Assembly: GCA_027334785.1 (NCBI GenBank)
Contig: DAHWQF010000065.1
Coordinates: forward strand, 1 to 11,127
Length of the DNA: 11,127 bases
From: Acidimicrobiaceae bacterium
GTDB taxonomy: Bacteria; Actinomycetota; Acidimicrobiia; Acidimicrobiales; Palsa-688
Reading direction: 5' to 3'
Shown: in pieces, positions 1 through 7,162 of the stretch
How the letters are laid out: the number at the start of each line of letters is the position of its first letter
Position numbering within the stretch: the stretch's first letter is position 1
Program-made: the position numbers and the translations under genes
Notes under the pieces: generated by a model
Seen by the model: only the letters and a program-made list of their open reading frames with translations
Told to the model about the DNA's origin: nothing
Databases searched by the model: none

Positions 1-380
1 GCCGGGCCGGGGAGGCCCGGGTAGGCGCTCTGGTAATGGAGGCTCGGGCAGCCGACCACCCCGCCTGACTGGTTGGTCAAGATCACGTCGCCGAGCGACC
101 TGGTCGCACGGTAACCGTAAGCGCAGCGAGAGGCGAGCACCAAGGCGTCGGTGGGCGTGCCGTAACCCGTGGCCGCCCCGCAGCCCGCCGCGCCGGCCTG
201 GGCCAGCATGTCGTCGGCCACCACCTCGGCGTAGCGGCGGGTGGCGACGAAGAGCTGCGCCTGGCCCACCCCCGCCAAGAGGCCCGCCGTCACGACCACG
301 AGCAGGCTCAACAGCCCAGTGGCCACCACGACGTCGACGAGGCCGGTCCCGGCCTCGTCCCGGCGCAGGCGGAGCCTCAC
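1..380 (-). CDS. Pilin-like (pseudopilin / minor pilin) protein, C-terminus cut by window edge
   Basis: The frame opens with GTG at 380 and overlaps the stop of the PilT gene by four bases (GTGA). It stays open for 126 codons to the left edge, so the end is missing. The N-terminus is a short basic leader (MRLRLRRDEAG) followed by TGLVDVVVATGLLSLLVVV, a hydrophobic helix of prepilin type. Prepilin peptidase would be expected to cut between Gly11 and Thr12. The residue at +5 would then be Asp16, where almost all type IV pilins have Glu. After the helix come a polar alpha-helical stretch and a Cys-containing region (three Cys visible), as in minor pilins. Family knowledge: such proteins prime or cap the pilus. 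Its position as last visible gene of a T4P operon supports that role. Pilin-like is fairly sure; the exact class is not. Confidence 0.72.
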   Translation of the reverse strand, partial: MRLRLRRDEAGTGLVDVVVATGLLSLLVVVTAGLLAGVGQAQLFVATRRYAEVVADDMLAQAGAAGCGAATGYGTPTDALVLASRCAYGYRATRSLGDVILTNQSGGVVGCPSLHYQSAYPGLPGP

Positions 381-1729
381 AGCGCCATGGCCCCCATGCC
401 GAGCGCCACCCGGAAGAACTGGTGGAACGCCTCGGGGTCGCGCGCCACCGCCTCGGCGTCGGCCTCGGTGACGCTGCCCGCCGCCACCGCGTCGGCGAGC
501 GCCTGGTCCAGGCTGACCGAGCCGAGCTCGTCCTTGCGGAAGTCGTTCCTTAGCTGGTGGACCTCGCCTGAGCGGATGTGCGCCCGGACGGCGTCGTTGG
601 CGACCAGCACCTCTGCCACAGCTTGGCGCTGGCCGGGGCCCTCGGCCGCCGGCAGCAGCACCTGGCAGATGATCCCCGCCAGGCAGGCCGCCAGCTGTGT
701 GCGCACCAGGGCCTTGGACTCGGCGGGGAAGGCGTCGACCATGCGGTCGACCGCCTCGGAGGTGCTGCCCGCGTGCACGGTCGCCAAGACGAGGTGGCCC
801 GTCTCGGCAGCCGTGAGGGTGGTCGTGATCGTCTCGGGGTCGCGCATCTCGCCCACCAGCACCACGTCGGGGTCCTGGCGCAGCACCGCCCGGAGGGCCA
901 CGGCGAAGCTGGCCGTGTCCTGGCCCACCTCTCGTTGGTGGACCACGCAGCGCCGCTGCGGGTGGACGTACTCGATCGGGTCCTCGATGGTCACGATGTG
1001 GCGGCTGCTGGTCCGGTTCACGATGTCCAAGAGGGCCGCCTGGGTGGTCGACTTGCCCGAGCCGGTCGGGCCGGCGAAGAGCACCAGGCCCCTCGGCAGG
1101 TGGGCGAAGCGCTCTATGACCTCGGGCAGGCCGAGGGAGCCGAACGGGGGCGGGCTGCCCGGGATGAGCCGCACCGCCAGCGCCAGCTGGCCGGCCTGGC
1201 GGTAGACGTTCACCCGGAGCCGCCAGCCCCTGTACTCAGCGGCGCGGTCCAAGTCGCCGCTGAAGCCCTCCGAGACCGGTTCGTCGCCGACCAGCCACCT
1301 GGCCACCTCGGCCACCTCGGCCGCGGTCATGGGCGTGGCCCCGACGCTGCGCAGCTCGCCCGCCGCCCGGAACGAAGGGGGGAGGCCGGCCGACAGGTGG
1401 ATGTCGCTTGCCCCGAGCGACAGCGCCAGCTCCAGCACGCTCGGGGCGTCGACGCCGGCCTTGTCCGTGGCCATCGCCGCGACGCGCCGGCACAGCGCCT
1501 CGTACTCGGTCTCGGAGAGGGCGACCGGCTTCACGGGCAGGCCGACCGTGCCCGCCAGCGCCGCGATGTCGGCGGGGGTCGGCACCCTGGGCCAGGCCAC
1601 GTGCAGGTAGCCTTCCGAGAAGCCCATGCCCGTGGCCCCCATGCCCTCGGGCACGAGCCGGGCCGCCAGGGGGTCGAGGGGGACAGGGCCGGGGTCGGAG
1701 ATCTCTGCCAACAGGTCGGCGATGCGCAC
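377..1729 (-). CDS. pilT: PilT-type pilus retraction ATPase with N-terminal extension
   Basis: A hexameric cytoplasmic motor that depolymerises the pilus, giving twitching and retraction. In the 450 residues one sees Walker A GPTGSGKST (220-228), Asp box TIEDPIE (247-253), Walker B DVVLVGEMRD (288-297) and His box TGHLVLATVHA (310-320). A C-terminal stretch near 381-410 (VRAHIRSGEVHQLRN, then GSVSLDQAL) matches the PilT-specific IRNLIREGK-HQ and GMQTLDQ signatures, which separates it from PilB. There is no Cys4 zinc site, also as in PilT. The protein is about 100 residues longer than usual PilT; residues 1-90 precede the PilT core and resemble the small N-terminal domains of PilB/GspE. Start GTG at 1729 lies one base after the PilC stop, with a G-rich Shine-Dalgarno (SD)-like tract upstream. 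Its stop overlaps the next pilin-like gene. Confidence 0.95.
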   Translation of the reverse strand: MRIADLLAEISDPGPVPLDPLAARLVPEGMGATGMGFSEGYLHVAWPRVPTPADIAALAGTVGLPVKPVALSETEYEALCRRVAAMATDKAGVDAPSVLELALSLGASDIHLSAGLPPSFRAAGELRSVGATPMTAAEVAEVARWLVGDEPVSEGFSGDLDRAAEYRGWRLRVNVYRQAGQLALAVRLIPGSPPPFGSLGLPEVIERFAHLPRGLVLFAGPTGSGKSTTQAALLDIVNRTSSRHIVTIEDPIEYVHPQRRCVVHQREVGQDTASFAVALRAVLRQDPDVVLVGEMRDPETITTTLTAAETGHLVLATVHAGSTSEAVDRMVDAFPAESKALVRTQLAACLAGIICQVLLPAAEGPGQRQAVAEVLVANDAVRAHIRSGEVHQLRNDFRKDELGSVSLDQALADAVAAGSVTEADAEAVARDPEAFHQFFRVALGMGAMAL

Positions 1730-1730
1730 C

Positions 1731-2915
1731 TCAGCTGCCCCCCGAGCTCGGCGTCTGGTTGCCGAGGACCGTGACGATGTGGAAGATGGGCAGGTAGAGG
1801 GCCACGATCATGGTCCCCACGACGGCCCCGACGAACATGATGAGCAGCGGCTCGAGCGAGCTTTCCAAGGTCTCGAGACCCGTCTCGACCTCCTCGGTCA
1901 CACCTTGGGCCAGGTGGGCCAGGACGTCAGGGGTGGACCCCGAGCGCTCCCCGACCTCGACCATCTGCGCCAGGACCTCGAAGTTGGCGTCGGTCCCGGT
2001 CGCCTCGGCGGTGGCCAGCCGCAGCGACTCGGAGAAGCCCCGGCCCGAGCGCAGTAGGTCGGGGGCCCGGCCGAGCACCCTCGCCCAGACACGGTTCTGG
2101 GTGCTCTGGGCGGCGTAGGCGAGCACGGTCAGCACGTCGGTGCCCGCCCCCATCATCGTGGCGATGGTCGAGGCCACCCGGGCCAGGGCGGCCTTGCCGA
2201 GCAGGGCCCCCACCACGGGCAGGCGCAGGGCGGCGGCCGAGGCGGTGTAGCGGGCCCGTTCGTCCCTCGACGCCCACCACAGGGCGCCCGCCAGTGCCAG
2301 GGCGAGGACCGGGAGCACGTAGGCGTGGCCCACCAAGAAGCGCGAAAGGCTCACGAGGACCTTGGTGGGGGCCGGCAGGCTGGCCCCGAGCTGGGCGAAC
2401 ATGCGGGAGAAGATCGGGACGATCACGAGCAGGATGACCAGGGCCAGCAGTACGGCCATGCCCATGACGATGCTCGGGTAGCTCACCGCCGAGCGGGTCT
2501 TCTTGCCGAGCTTGAGGCGCGTCTCCAACAGGTCGGCCAGCTTGGCCAGGGTCGTGGGCAGCACGCCGGCGGTCTCGCCGGCGCCGACCATGGCACTGAA
2601 CAGCGGCCCCAGTTCGGCCTCGTGGGCCTTGGTGACGGCGGCGGGGGAACGGCCGGCCAGCAGCTCCTCCCGCATGGTCCTGGCCAGCTCGCCCACGGCC
2701 TTGCCCTCGCGTTGGCGGGCGAGCAGGCCGAGCGCGGGCGGCAGGCCGAGGCCCGCCCGCGAGAGCACGGCCAGCTGGCGGGCGAGCCAGGCCTGGTCGG
2801 CCAGGCGCACCCTCTTGCGCAGGCGCAGCTCCTTGCCCCAGGCCGTCCTGGCCTTCTTGGCGGCCGGGGCCGCTCCGGCTTGGCCGGCCTTGTCGAGCAC
2901 GGTCGTCAGTGCCAC
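1731..2915 (-). CDS. pilC: PilC / GspF-type inner-membrane platform protein
   Basis: Polytopic membrane protein on which PilB and PilT act to insert or remove pilin subunits. With GTG at 2915 it is 394 residues, the normal size. Two GspF repeats are visible, about 44-168 and 246-378. They carry the conserved GAGETAGVL (111-119) and GERSG (322-326) motifs. Three membrane segments lie near 150-170, 198-215 and 357-378, and the N-terminus is basic and cytoplasmic. The chosen GTG overlaps the TAG of pilB by one base (TAGTG) and has AAGGAGGA at 2922-2929, six bases upstream. An earlier ATG at 2996 would add 27 residues inside pilB with no such site, so I reject it. The TGA is followed after one base by the pilT start. 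Confidence 0.95.
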   Translation of the reverse strand: MALTTVLDKAGQAGAAPAAKKARTAWGKELRLRKRVRLADQAWLARQLAVLSRAGLGLPPALGLLARQREGKAVGELARTMREELLAGRSPAAVTKAHEAELGPLFSAMVGAGETAGVLPTTLAKLADLLETRLKLGKKTRSAVSYPSIVMGMAVLLALVILLVIVPIFSRMFAQLGASLPAPTKVLVSLSRFLVGHAYVLPVLALALAGALWWASRDERARYTASAAALRLPVVGALLGKAALARVASTIATMMGAGTDVLTVLAYAAQSTQNRVWARVLGRAPDLLRSGRGFSESLRLATAEATGTDANFEVLAQMVEVGERSGSTPDVLAHLAQGVTEEVETGLETLESSLEPLLIMFVGAVVGTMIVALYLPIFHIVTVLGNQTPSSGGS

Positions 2916-4621
2916 TACTCGTCCTCCTTGGCGACTCTCGCCAGCTCCGCCATCGAAGTGGCCCCTGCGGCCACCTTCGCCAGCCCGTCCTCCCACATGG
3001 TCCTCGCCCCCTGGGCCGCCATGACGGCCCTGATGGCGTCAGGGCCCGCCCCCGAGACGATGGCCCGGCGGGCCTCCTCGTCCACGACGAGCAGCTCGCC
3101 GACCGCCACGCGGCCCTTGTAGCCGCCCTTGCCACCCGAAGCGAGGCAGCGCTGGCAGCCGGCGGGGTTGGCCGCCCAGATCCTCTCCGGCGCCGGTACC
3201 GGCCAGCCCGCCTCGTAGTGGGCCTCGTCGGGCACCCGGCAGGCCGGGCACAGCCGCCGGACGAGCCGCTGGGCCAGGATGCCTGAGATGCCCGCCCCGA
3301 CCAGGGCCGGCGCGATGCCCATCTCCACCAGGCGCAGCGGCGCCACGGCGGCGGAGGAGGCGTGGAAGCTCGTGAGCACGAGGTGGCCCGTGTAGGCGGC
3401 GTCCACGGCCATCGCGGCGGTCTCGGTGTCGCGGACCTCGCCCACCATGATGACGTCGGGGTCGGCCCGCAGGAAGCTCCGCAGCGCCGTGGCGAAGCTG
3501 AAGCCCGCCAGGTGGTCCACTTGGTGCTGGGAGACCCCGTCGACCCGGTACTCCACTGGGTCCTCGATGGTGAGCACCTTGCGCTCGGGCCTGGCGACCT
3601 CGGCCAGCAGCGCGTACAGCGTGGTCGTCTTGCCCGAGCCGGTCGGGCCGGTCACGAACAGCGCCCCGACCGGGGAGGCGACCATGGCCCGCACCGCCGA
3701 CACCGTGGCGTCGGCGAAGCCGGTGCCCGAGAGGGCTATGGCCGAGGTCGAGCGGTCGAGCAGGCGCACGGTCGCCGACTCTCCCCACACCGACGGGAGC
3801 GTGACCAGGCGGCAGTCCACCGCCCGGCCCCCGACCGGGAACGAGAAGCGCCCGTCGGCCGGCCGGCGGGACTGGGCTATGTCGACCCGGCCCATCACCT
3901 TCAGGCGGCTCACTACCGCGGGGCCGAGCTCGCGGGGCAGGTCTTCGCCGGTGAGGATGCCGTCCACGCGGTAGCGGACCGCGAGGCGGTCCCTGCCCGG
4001 CTCCAAGTGGACGTCCGAGGCGGAGCGCTCCACAGCCCGGCGCAGTATGTCCTCCACCAGCGCCGCCACCTCCGACGCCGAGGCGTCCTCCTCCTCGATC
4101 GCAGGGGCCGCCGCCAGGTCGGCGGGCACCAGCGCAGTCGCCTGCTGGGCCGCATCGGCCAGCCCGCGGGCCGCCAAGCGGTCGAGGGCCCAGTCGACCA
4201 GGCTGGCCAGGGCTTCGGCGTCGGGGGCGGCCACGAGCCTGAAGCGCGGCCCCAGGTGCGCCCGCACCAGTGCCTCGAGTGCTGGGCCCGCCGGGTCCGG
4301 CGCCGCCACCCGGCCGCCGACGACGGGCACGGCCAGGTGCGAGCGGGCGGCCTCCGCCGGCCAGCGGGCGAAGGCCGAGAGGTCCACGTCGTCGAAGCCG
4401 GGCTGGACGACCTCGATGCCGAGGCGCGCCCAGGTGGCGGCCTCGACGACCGGTAGCAGCCCGAGCTCGGCCATGGCCTGGACCGGGGTGTAGCCGCGGG
4501 CCGTGCCGGCGTCCACGACGCTTTGGTAGTAGTCGACGGCGTCGGGCACGACCTCGGCCAGGGCCCCGAGCAGGGCCTCGCGCTGCGAGGCGACGTAGCG
4601 GGCTTCCTCGACGACGCTCAC
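2915..4621 (-). CDS. pilB: PilB / GspE-type pilus extension ATPase
   Basis: Cytoplasmic hexameric ATPase that drives pilus polymerisation through PilC. The 568 residues contain an N-terminal T2SSE_N/MshEN-like region (about 1-135) that is only weakly recognisable and then an acidic linker (175-180). The N2 domain follows, with SASDVHLEP near 200-208 and the RRPADGR motif (252-258). The core has Walker A GPTGSGKTT (325-333), Asp box TIEDPVEY (351-358), Walker B DVIMVGEVRD (389-398) and His box TGHLVLTSFHA (411-421). A zinc-binding tetrad C458/C461/C489/C492 is intact, typical of PilB/GspE and absent from PilT. Start GTG at 4621 overlaps the TGA of the PilO-like gene by four bases, with GGAGGGCAAGG upstream as ribosome site. 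Confidence 0.96.
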   Translation of the reverse strand: MSVVEEARYVASQREALLGALAEVVPDAVDYYQSVVDAGTARGYTPVQAMAELGLLPVVEAATWARLGIEVVQPGFDDVDLSAFARWPAEAARSHLAVPVVGGRVAAPDPAGPALEALVRAHLGPRFRLVAAPDAEALASLVDWALDRLAARGLADAAQQATALVPADLAAAPAIEEEDASASEVAALVEDILRRAVERSASDVHLEPGRDRLAVRYRVDGILTGEDLPRELGPAVVSRLKVMGRVDIAQSRRPADGRFSFPVGGRAVDCRLVTLPSVWGESATVRLLDRSTSAIALSGTGFADATVSAVRAMVASPVGALFVTGPTGSGKTTTLYALLAEVARPERKVLTIEDPVEYRVDGVSQHQVDHLAGFSFATALRSFLRADPDVIMVGEVRDTETAAMAVDAAYTGHLVLTSFHASSAAVAPLRLVEMGIAPALVGAGISGILAQRLVRRLCPACRVPDEAHYEAGWPVPAPERIWAANPAGCQRCLASGGKGGYKGRVAVGELLVVDEEARRAIVSGAGPDAIRAVMAAQGARTMWEDGLAKVAAGATSMAELARVAKEDE

Positions 4622-5220
4622 CCTTGCCCTCCGGGCCTGGCGAAGGTGCTGAGGGACAGCGCCGCCTGGACAACGTTGCCCGTCTCATAGGAAAGGGAGA
4701 GGGCGGTCAGGCTCACGGCCCTCGGCAGGCCGGCCAGGCCGGCCACGACGCAGGTGACGCTGCCCGAAGTGCCGGTGACCGAGGCTTGCACCTGCCAGGC
4801 CTGGCCGCCGCCTACGCCCTGGCCCGGCGTCCACGACGAGGAGGACCACGTAGCCCCGCAACGGCTCGCCAGGGCCGCCATGTCAGAGACGAAGCCGGGC
4901 TGGTCCTCCCCTGCGGGCAGGGCAGCCTCGGCCTCGGCGAGGCGCCGGCGCCACAGGCGGCCGTGGGCCTTGACCGCCTGCCCGGCCTGCCACGCGGCGT
5001 TGTCCACGCTGGCCTCGGCCAGGTCCTTGGAGGCCTGGCGGCGCCAAGCCCCGGCCCGGCCCGAGGCGAAGTGCGCCCCGATGCCCACGACGACCACGAC
5101 CACCGCCATGACGGCGAGGAGCTTCTTCTCGGCCCTGACGGCTCCCAGCAGGGCCCGGTCCTTGCGCTCGGGGGTGGCCGGGGGCGGCCCGCCATTGGTG
5201 GCCTTCGTGCGCTCCCTCAA
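4618..5220 (-). CDS. pilO: PilO-like inner-membrane alignment protein
   Basis: Two hundred residues with PilO/GspM-like architecture: a cytoplasmic basic tail (1-32), one membrane helix (about 33-51, very Val-rich), a coiled-coil-like stretch (55-100), then a ferredoxin-like extracytoplasmic domain. The segment from LPAGEDQPGF (101-110) through AALASRCGATWSS to a V-x-G-x-x-x-x-V-x-x-FL-like helix (AGLAGLPRAVSLTALSLS, 160-177) follows the PilO pattern. Family knowledge: PilO dimerises with PilN and aligns the machine. The start is TTG at 5220, overlapping the upstream TGA as TTGA. It is fixed by a near-perfect SD sequence AAGGAGGT at 5226-5233, five bases away. Sequence identity is likely low, so the call rests on architecture plus position between the PilN-like domain and PilB. 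Confidence 0.8.
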   Translation of the reverse strand: MRERTKATNGGPPPATPERKDRALLGAVRAEKKLLAVMAVVVVVVGIGAHFASGRAGAWRRQASKDLAEASVDNAAWQAGQAVKAHGRLWRRRLAEAEAALPAGEDQPGFVSDMAALASRCGATWSSSSWTPGQGVGGGQAWQVQASVTGTSGSVTCVVAGLAGLPRAVSLTALSLSYETGNVVQAALSLSTFARPGGQG

Positions 5221-6812
5221 CGCCTACCTCCTTGGGCCTGGCCTTTGGTACTGGCCTTCTCGCGGAGGGGCGGCACCTCGACGCTCATGGAGACCCCGAC
5301 CTGGCCGCGGTTGGTGGACTCGCCCGAGATGACCACGGTCGCCCCCATGTGCTGCAGGCGGCTCTGCCAGGCAGCGACCGGGACGAAGGAGCCGCCCAGC
5401 ACGTTGGCCGACACGGTGAGCGAGATCTGCCCGCCTGCGGGCGCGACGTCTACCGAGCCGATGGAGGTCCCCGGAGGGGCGGTCCCCTCGACCTCGAGCA
5501 GCGCCGGCACGTAGGCGTCGTCGGGGGCCCGGTCGGAGCGGGCCCGGGCGGAGAGCGAGAGCACCTGGGAGCGCATGGCGAGCCAGCGCGAGACCGAGGC
5601 CTCGTTGGAGCGGGCGAACGCCAACGACGAGCGGGCGCTGGACAGGGCGGAGCGGGCCGAGGCCAGCGGCAGGAGGCCGGCCAGGGCCACCCCGACCGCC
5701 ACGGCCCCACCCACCAAGAGCACGGCCAAGCGCCGGCGCTTCGCCGGCGCTTCGGCCAGGCGGGCCAGCTCGGCTGGCGACCGCCACCAAGCCGAAGGTG
5801 CGGGGCGGGCCAGCGCAGCCAGGACGGCCAGGGCGGCGGGGCCCTGCTCGGCCCAGGGGATCTCCCACCGGGACACCCCCGGCACGGAGGGCGGCACCCC
5901 GCGGATGCCCACGCGCGCCAACGCGGAGGTGGCCTGGGTGTCCAAGAGCGCGCCGAGGACGTGCACGTCGCTCATGGCCCTGCCCTCCTTGGCCAGGCGG
6001 GCTATCTCGACGCTGGCCTGCGCCGCCACCTGGCCGAAGTCGCCCAGGCCGGCCTTCAGCTCCCGGCACAGGAGCGGCCGGCCTCCCTCGGCCAGGGCGA
6101 ACCAGGAGTGCTCGGCCCCGACCACGAGCCAGGCCCCGTCGGGGAGCACGAAGGGCAGGCCCACCAGACGGGCGCCCGCCTTGTCGGCGACAGCCCAGGA
6201 GAAGCCTTGGGTTTCCCAGCCGACCAGGGCCGCCCCCCGGCCCTCGTCGTCGGCCGTGCCGGCCACCGCTGCCAGGGTGCTGGCCGGCCACGTGCGCCTG
6301 CCGGCCTCGACCAGCGCCAGGGGCGACGCCTTGGCCCGGCCGGCAGGCACCTCCACCGAGCGGGCGAACAGGATGCCGTCTGCGCAGACGACCTGCGCCC
6401 CCTTCGTCCCCGACAAGGCCTCGGAGAGGGCGTCGCCGCCAGCGCCAGCGCGGAAGACCTCGTAGGACACGACCTGGCCCGAACTGACCCGGGCACGGGT
6501 GGCGGTGCCGCCGTCGAGGGCTATGCCCGTGCCCGACATCGGCGGCGCCGTCTTGGCCCTGGCCCGACCGGCTTTGGCCCGACCGGCCTTGGCTCTGGCT
6601 TTCGCCTGTCCCTTGGGCTGCCAGAGGCTCTCGATGTGGGCAGGGCCGGGCAAGGCAGCGCTGGGTTGTGCGGGGCCGGGTTGTGCGGCGCTGGGCAAGG
6701 CAGCGCCGAGTTGTGCGGGGACGGGTTGTGCGGGGCCGCCGTCGCCAAGAGGGGCCGCCTCGTCGTCGCGCGGTCCTGCCTTGGCTGGTCGCAGCCGGGC
6801 GGTAAGGCTCAT
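5217..6812 (-). CDS. PilM-PilN-like fusion protein (GspL-like architecture) with repetitive N-terminal tail
   Basis: 531 residues starting at ATG 6812, which overlaps the previous stop (ATGA) and has GGAGGAGGGG just upstream. The tail has a seven-unit pentapeptide repeat (26-60, GPAQP/SAALP type), then a Lys/Arg/Ala-rich linker (68-88). A cytoplasmic region of about 95-335 begins GIALDGGTATRARV, resembling the phosphate-1 loop of the actin-like PilM fold. It ends near SDVHVLGALLDTQA (281-294), where PilM has its VGGG nucleotide-binding segment. A single membrane helix (362-384) is followed by a coiled-coil-like stretch (385-422) and a PilN-like ferredoxin domain (437-515). In most bacteria PilM and PilN are separate; GspL of type II secretion combines these parts. 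No second PilM or PilN is seen here. The PilN half is well supported; the PilM half is inferred and its nucleotide site looks degenerate. Confidence 0.78.
   Translation of the reverse strand: MSLTARLRPAKAGPRDDEAAPLGDGGPAQPVPAQLGAALPSAAQPGPAQPSAALPGPAHIESLWQPKGQAKARAKAGRAKAGRARAKTAPPMSGTGIALDGGTATRARVSSGQVVSYEVFRAGAGGDALSEALSGTKGAQVVCADGILFARSVEVPAGRAKASPLALVEAGRRTWPASTLAAVAGTADDEGRGAALVGWETQGFSWAVADKAGARLVGLPFVLPDGAWLVVGAEHSWFALAEGGRPLLCRELKAGLGDFGQVAAQASVEIARLAKEGRAMSDVHVLGALLDTQATSALARVGIRGVPPSVPGVSRWEIPWAEQGPAALAVLAALARPAPSAWWRSPAELARLAEAPAKRRRLAVLLVGGAVAVGVALAGLLPLASARSALSSARSSLAFARSNEASVSRWLAMRSQVLSLSARARSDRAPDDAYVPALLEVEGTAPPGTSIGSVDVAPAGGQISLTVSANVLGGSFVPVAAWQSRLQHMGATVVISGESTNRGQVGVSMSVEVPPLREKASTKGQAQGGRR
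6648..6737 (-). repeat. 15-bp coding minisatellite, six units
   Basis: Six consecutive 15-base units at 6648, 6663, 6678, 6693, 6708 and 6723 (plus strand, types gggcaaggcagcgct and gggttgtgcggggcc). They also form an imperfect duplication of a 45-base block. A degraded seventh unit precedes at 6633-6647. Because 15 is a multiple of three they encode pentapeptides in the N-terminal tail of the PilM-PilN-like protein: GPAQP, VPAQL, GAALP, SAAQP, GPAQP, SAALP, then GPAHI. Gain or loss of units would not shift the frame. Confidence 0.93.
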
Positions 6813-7162
6813 TTCCCCTCCTCCAAGTGGGCCTCCAGGCGGGCCAGGCGCTCCAGGTGGGCGACGGCTTCTGCGTCGTTCCCCTTGTCGAGAGCGGCCT
6901 GGAGGCGCCAGGGGTCCGGGCAGCCGACCACGAGGGGCGGCGCGCCCGGGGCCAGGCGCGCCAGCACCGCCGAGGGGACGCCCCAGGCCACGAGCACCAG
7001 GGGGGCGGTGCCCGAACGGGTCAAGTGTTCGTAGGAGACCAGGGCGTCCTCCCCCTCCAAGACGGCCACGTACTGCTCGTCGGGGCGGGCCTCGCCGTCG
7101 CGTTCGAGGCCGAGGGCGTCGGCCACCTGCTCGGCGGCTGCGCTGGTGCCGAGGACGCGCAC
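6809..7162 (-). CDS. Unrecognised 117-residue protein in the pilus operon
   Basis: I do not recognise this family. GTG at 7162 directly follows the TGA of the DivIVA-like gene (TGAGTG), and its own TGA overlaps the ATG of the PilM-PilN-like gene, so it is locked between two pilus-operon genes. The protein is soluble, with no signal or membrane helix. It alternates strand- and helix-like segments: hydrophobic YVAVLEG near 31-37, PLVLVAWGVPSAVLARL at about 54-70 and PPLVVGCPDPWRLQAAL at about 74-90. An amphipathic charged helix ends it (LERLARLEAHLEEGK). This layout recalls small alpha/beta sensor or receiver-like folds, but no catalytic motif is visible. Codon usage (G/C third positions) matches the neighbours, which supports a real gene. 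Confidence 0.75.
   Translation of the reverse strand: MRVLGTSAAAEQVADALGLERDGEARPDEQYVAVLEGEDALVSYEHLTRSGTAPLVLVAWGVPSAVLARLAPGAPPLVVGCPDPWRLQAALDKGNDAEAVAHLERLARLEAHLEEGK

Noticed and set aside
578..1774. Long plus-strand open frame of 398 codons, and others such as 2325-3122, 3362-4456 and 5232-7034
   Set aside because: They are antisense shadows of the pil genes caused by high GC content. They have low-complexity Gly/Ala/Arg/His/Gln composition and no domain, and the opposite strand carries clear motor, platform and assembly motifs.
3039..4688. Minus-strand frame of 549 codons overlapping pilB
   Set aside because: Its product is almost only Gly, Arg, Pro and Ala, typical of a wrong frame in GC-rich DNA; pilB has all family motifs in the other frame.
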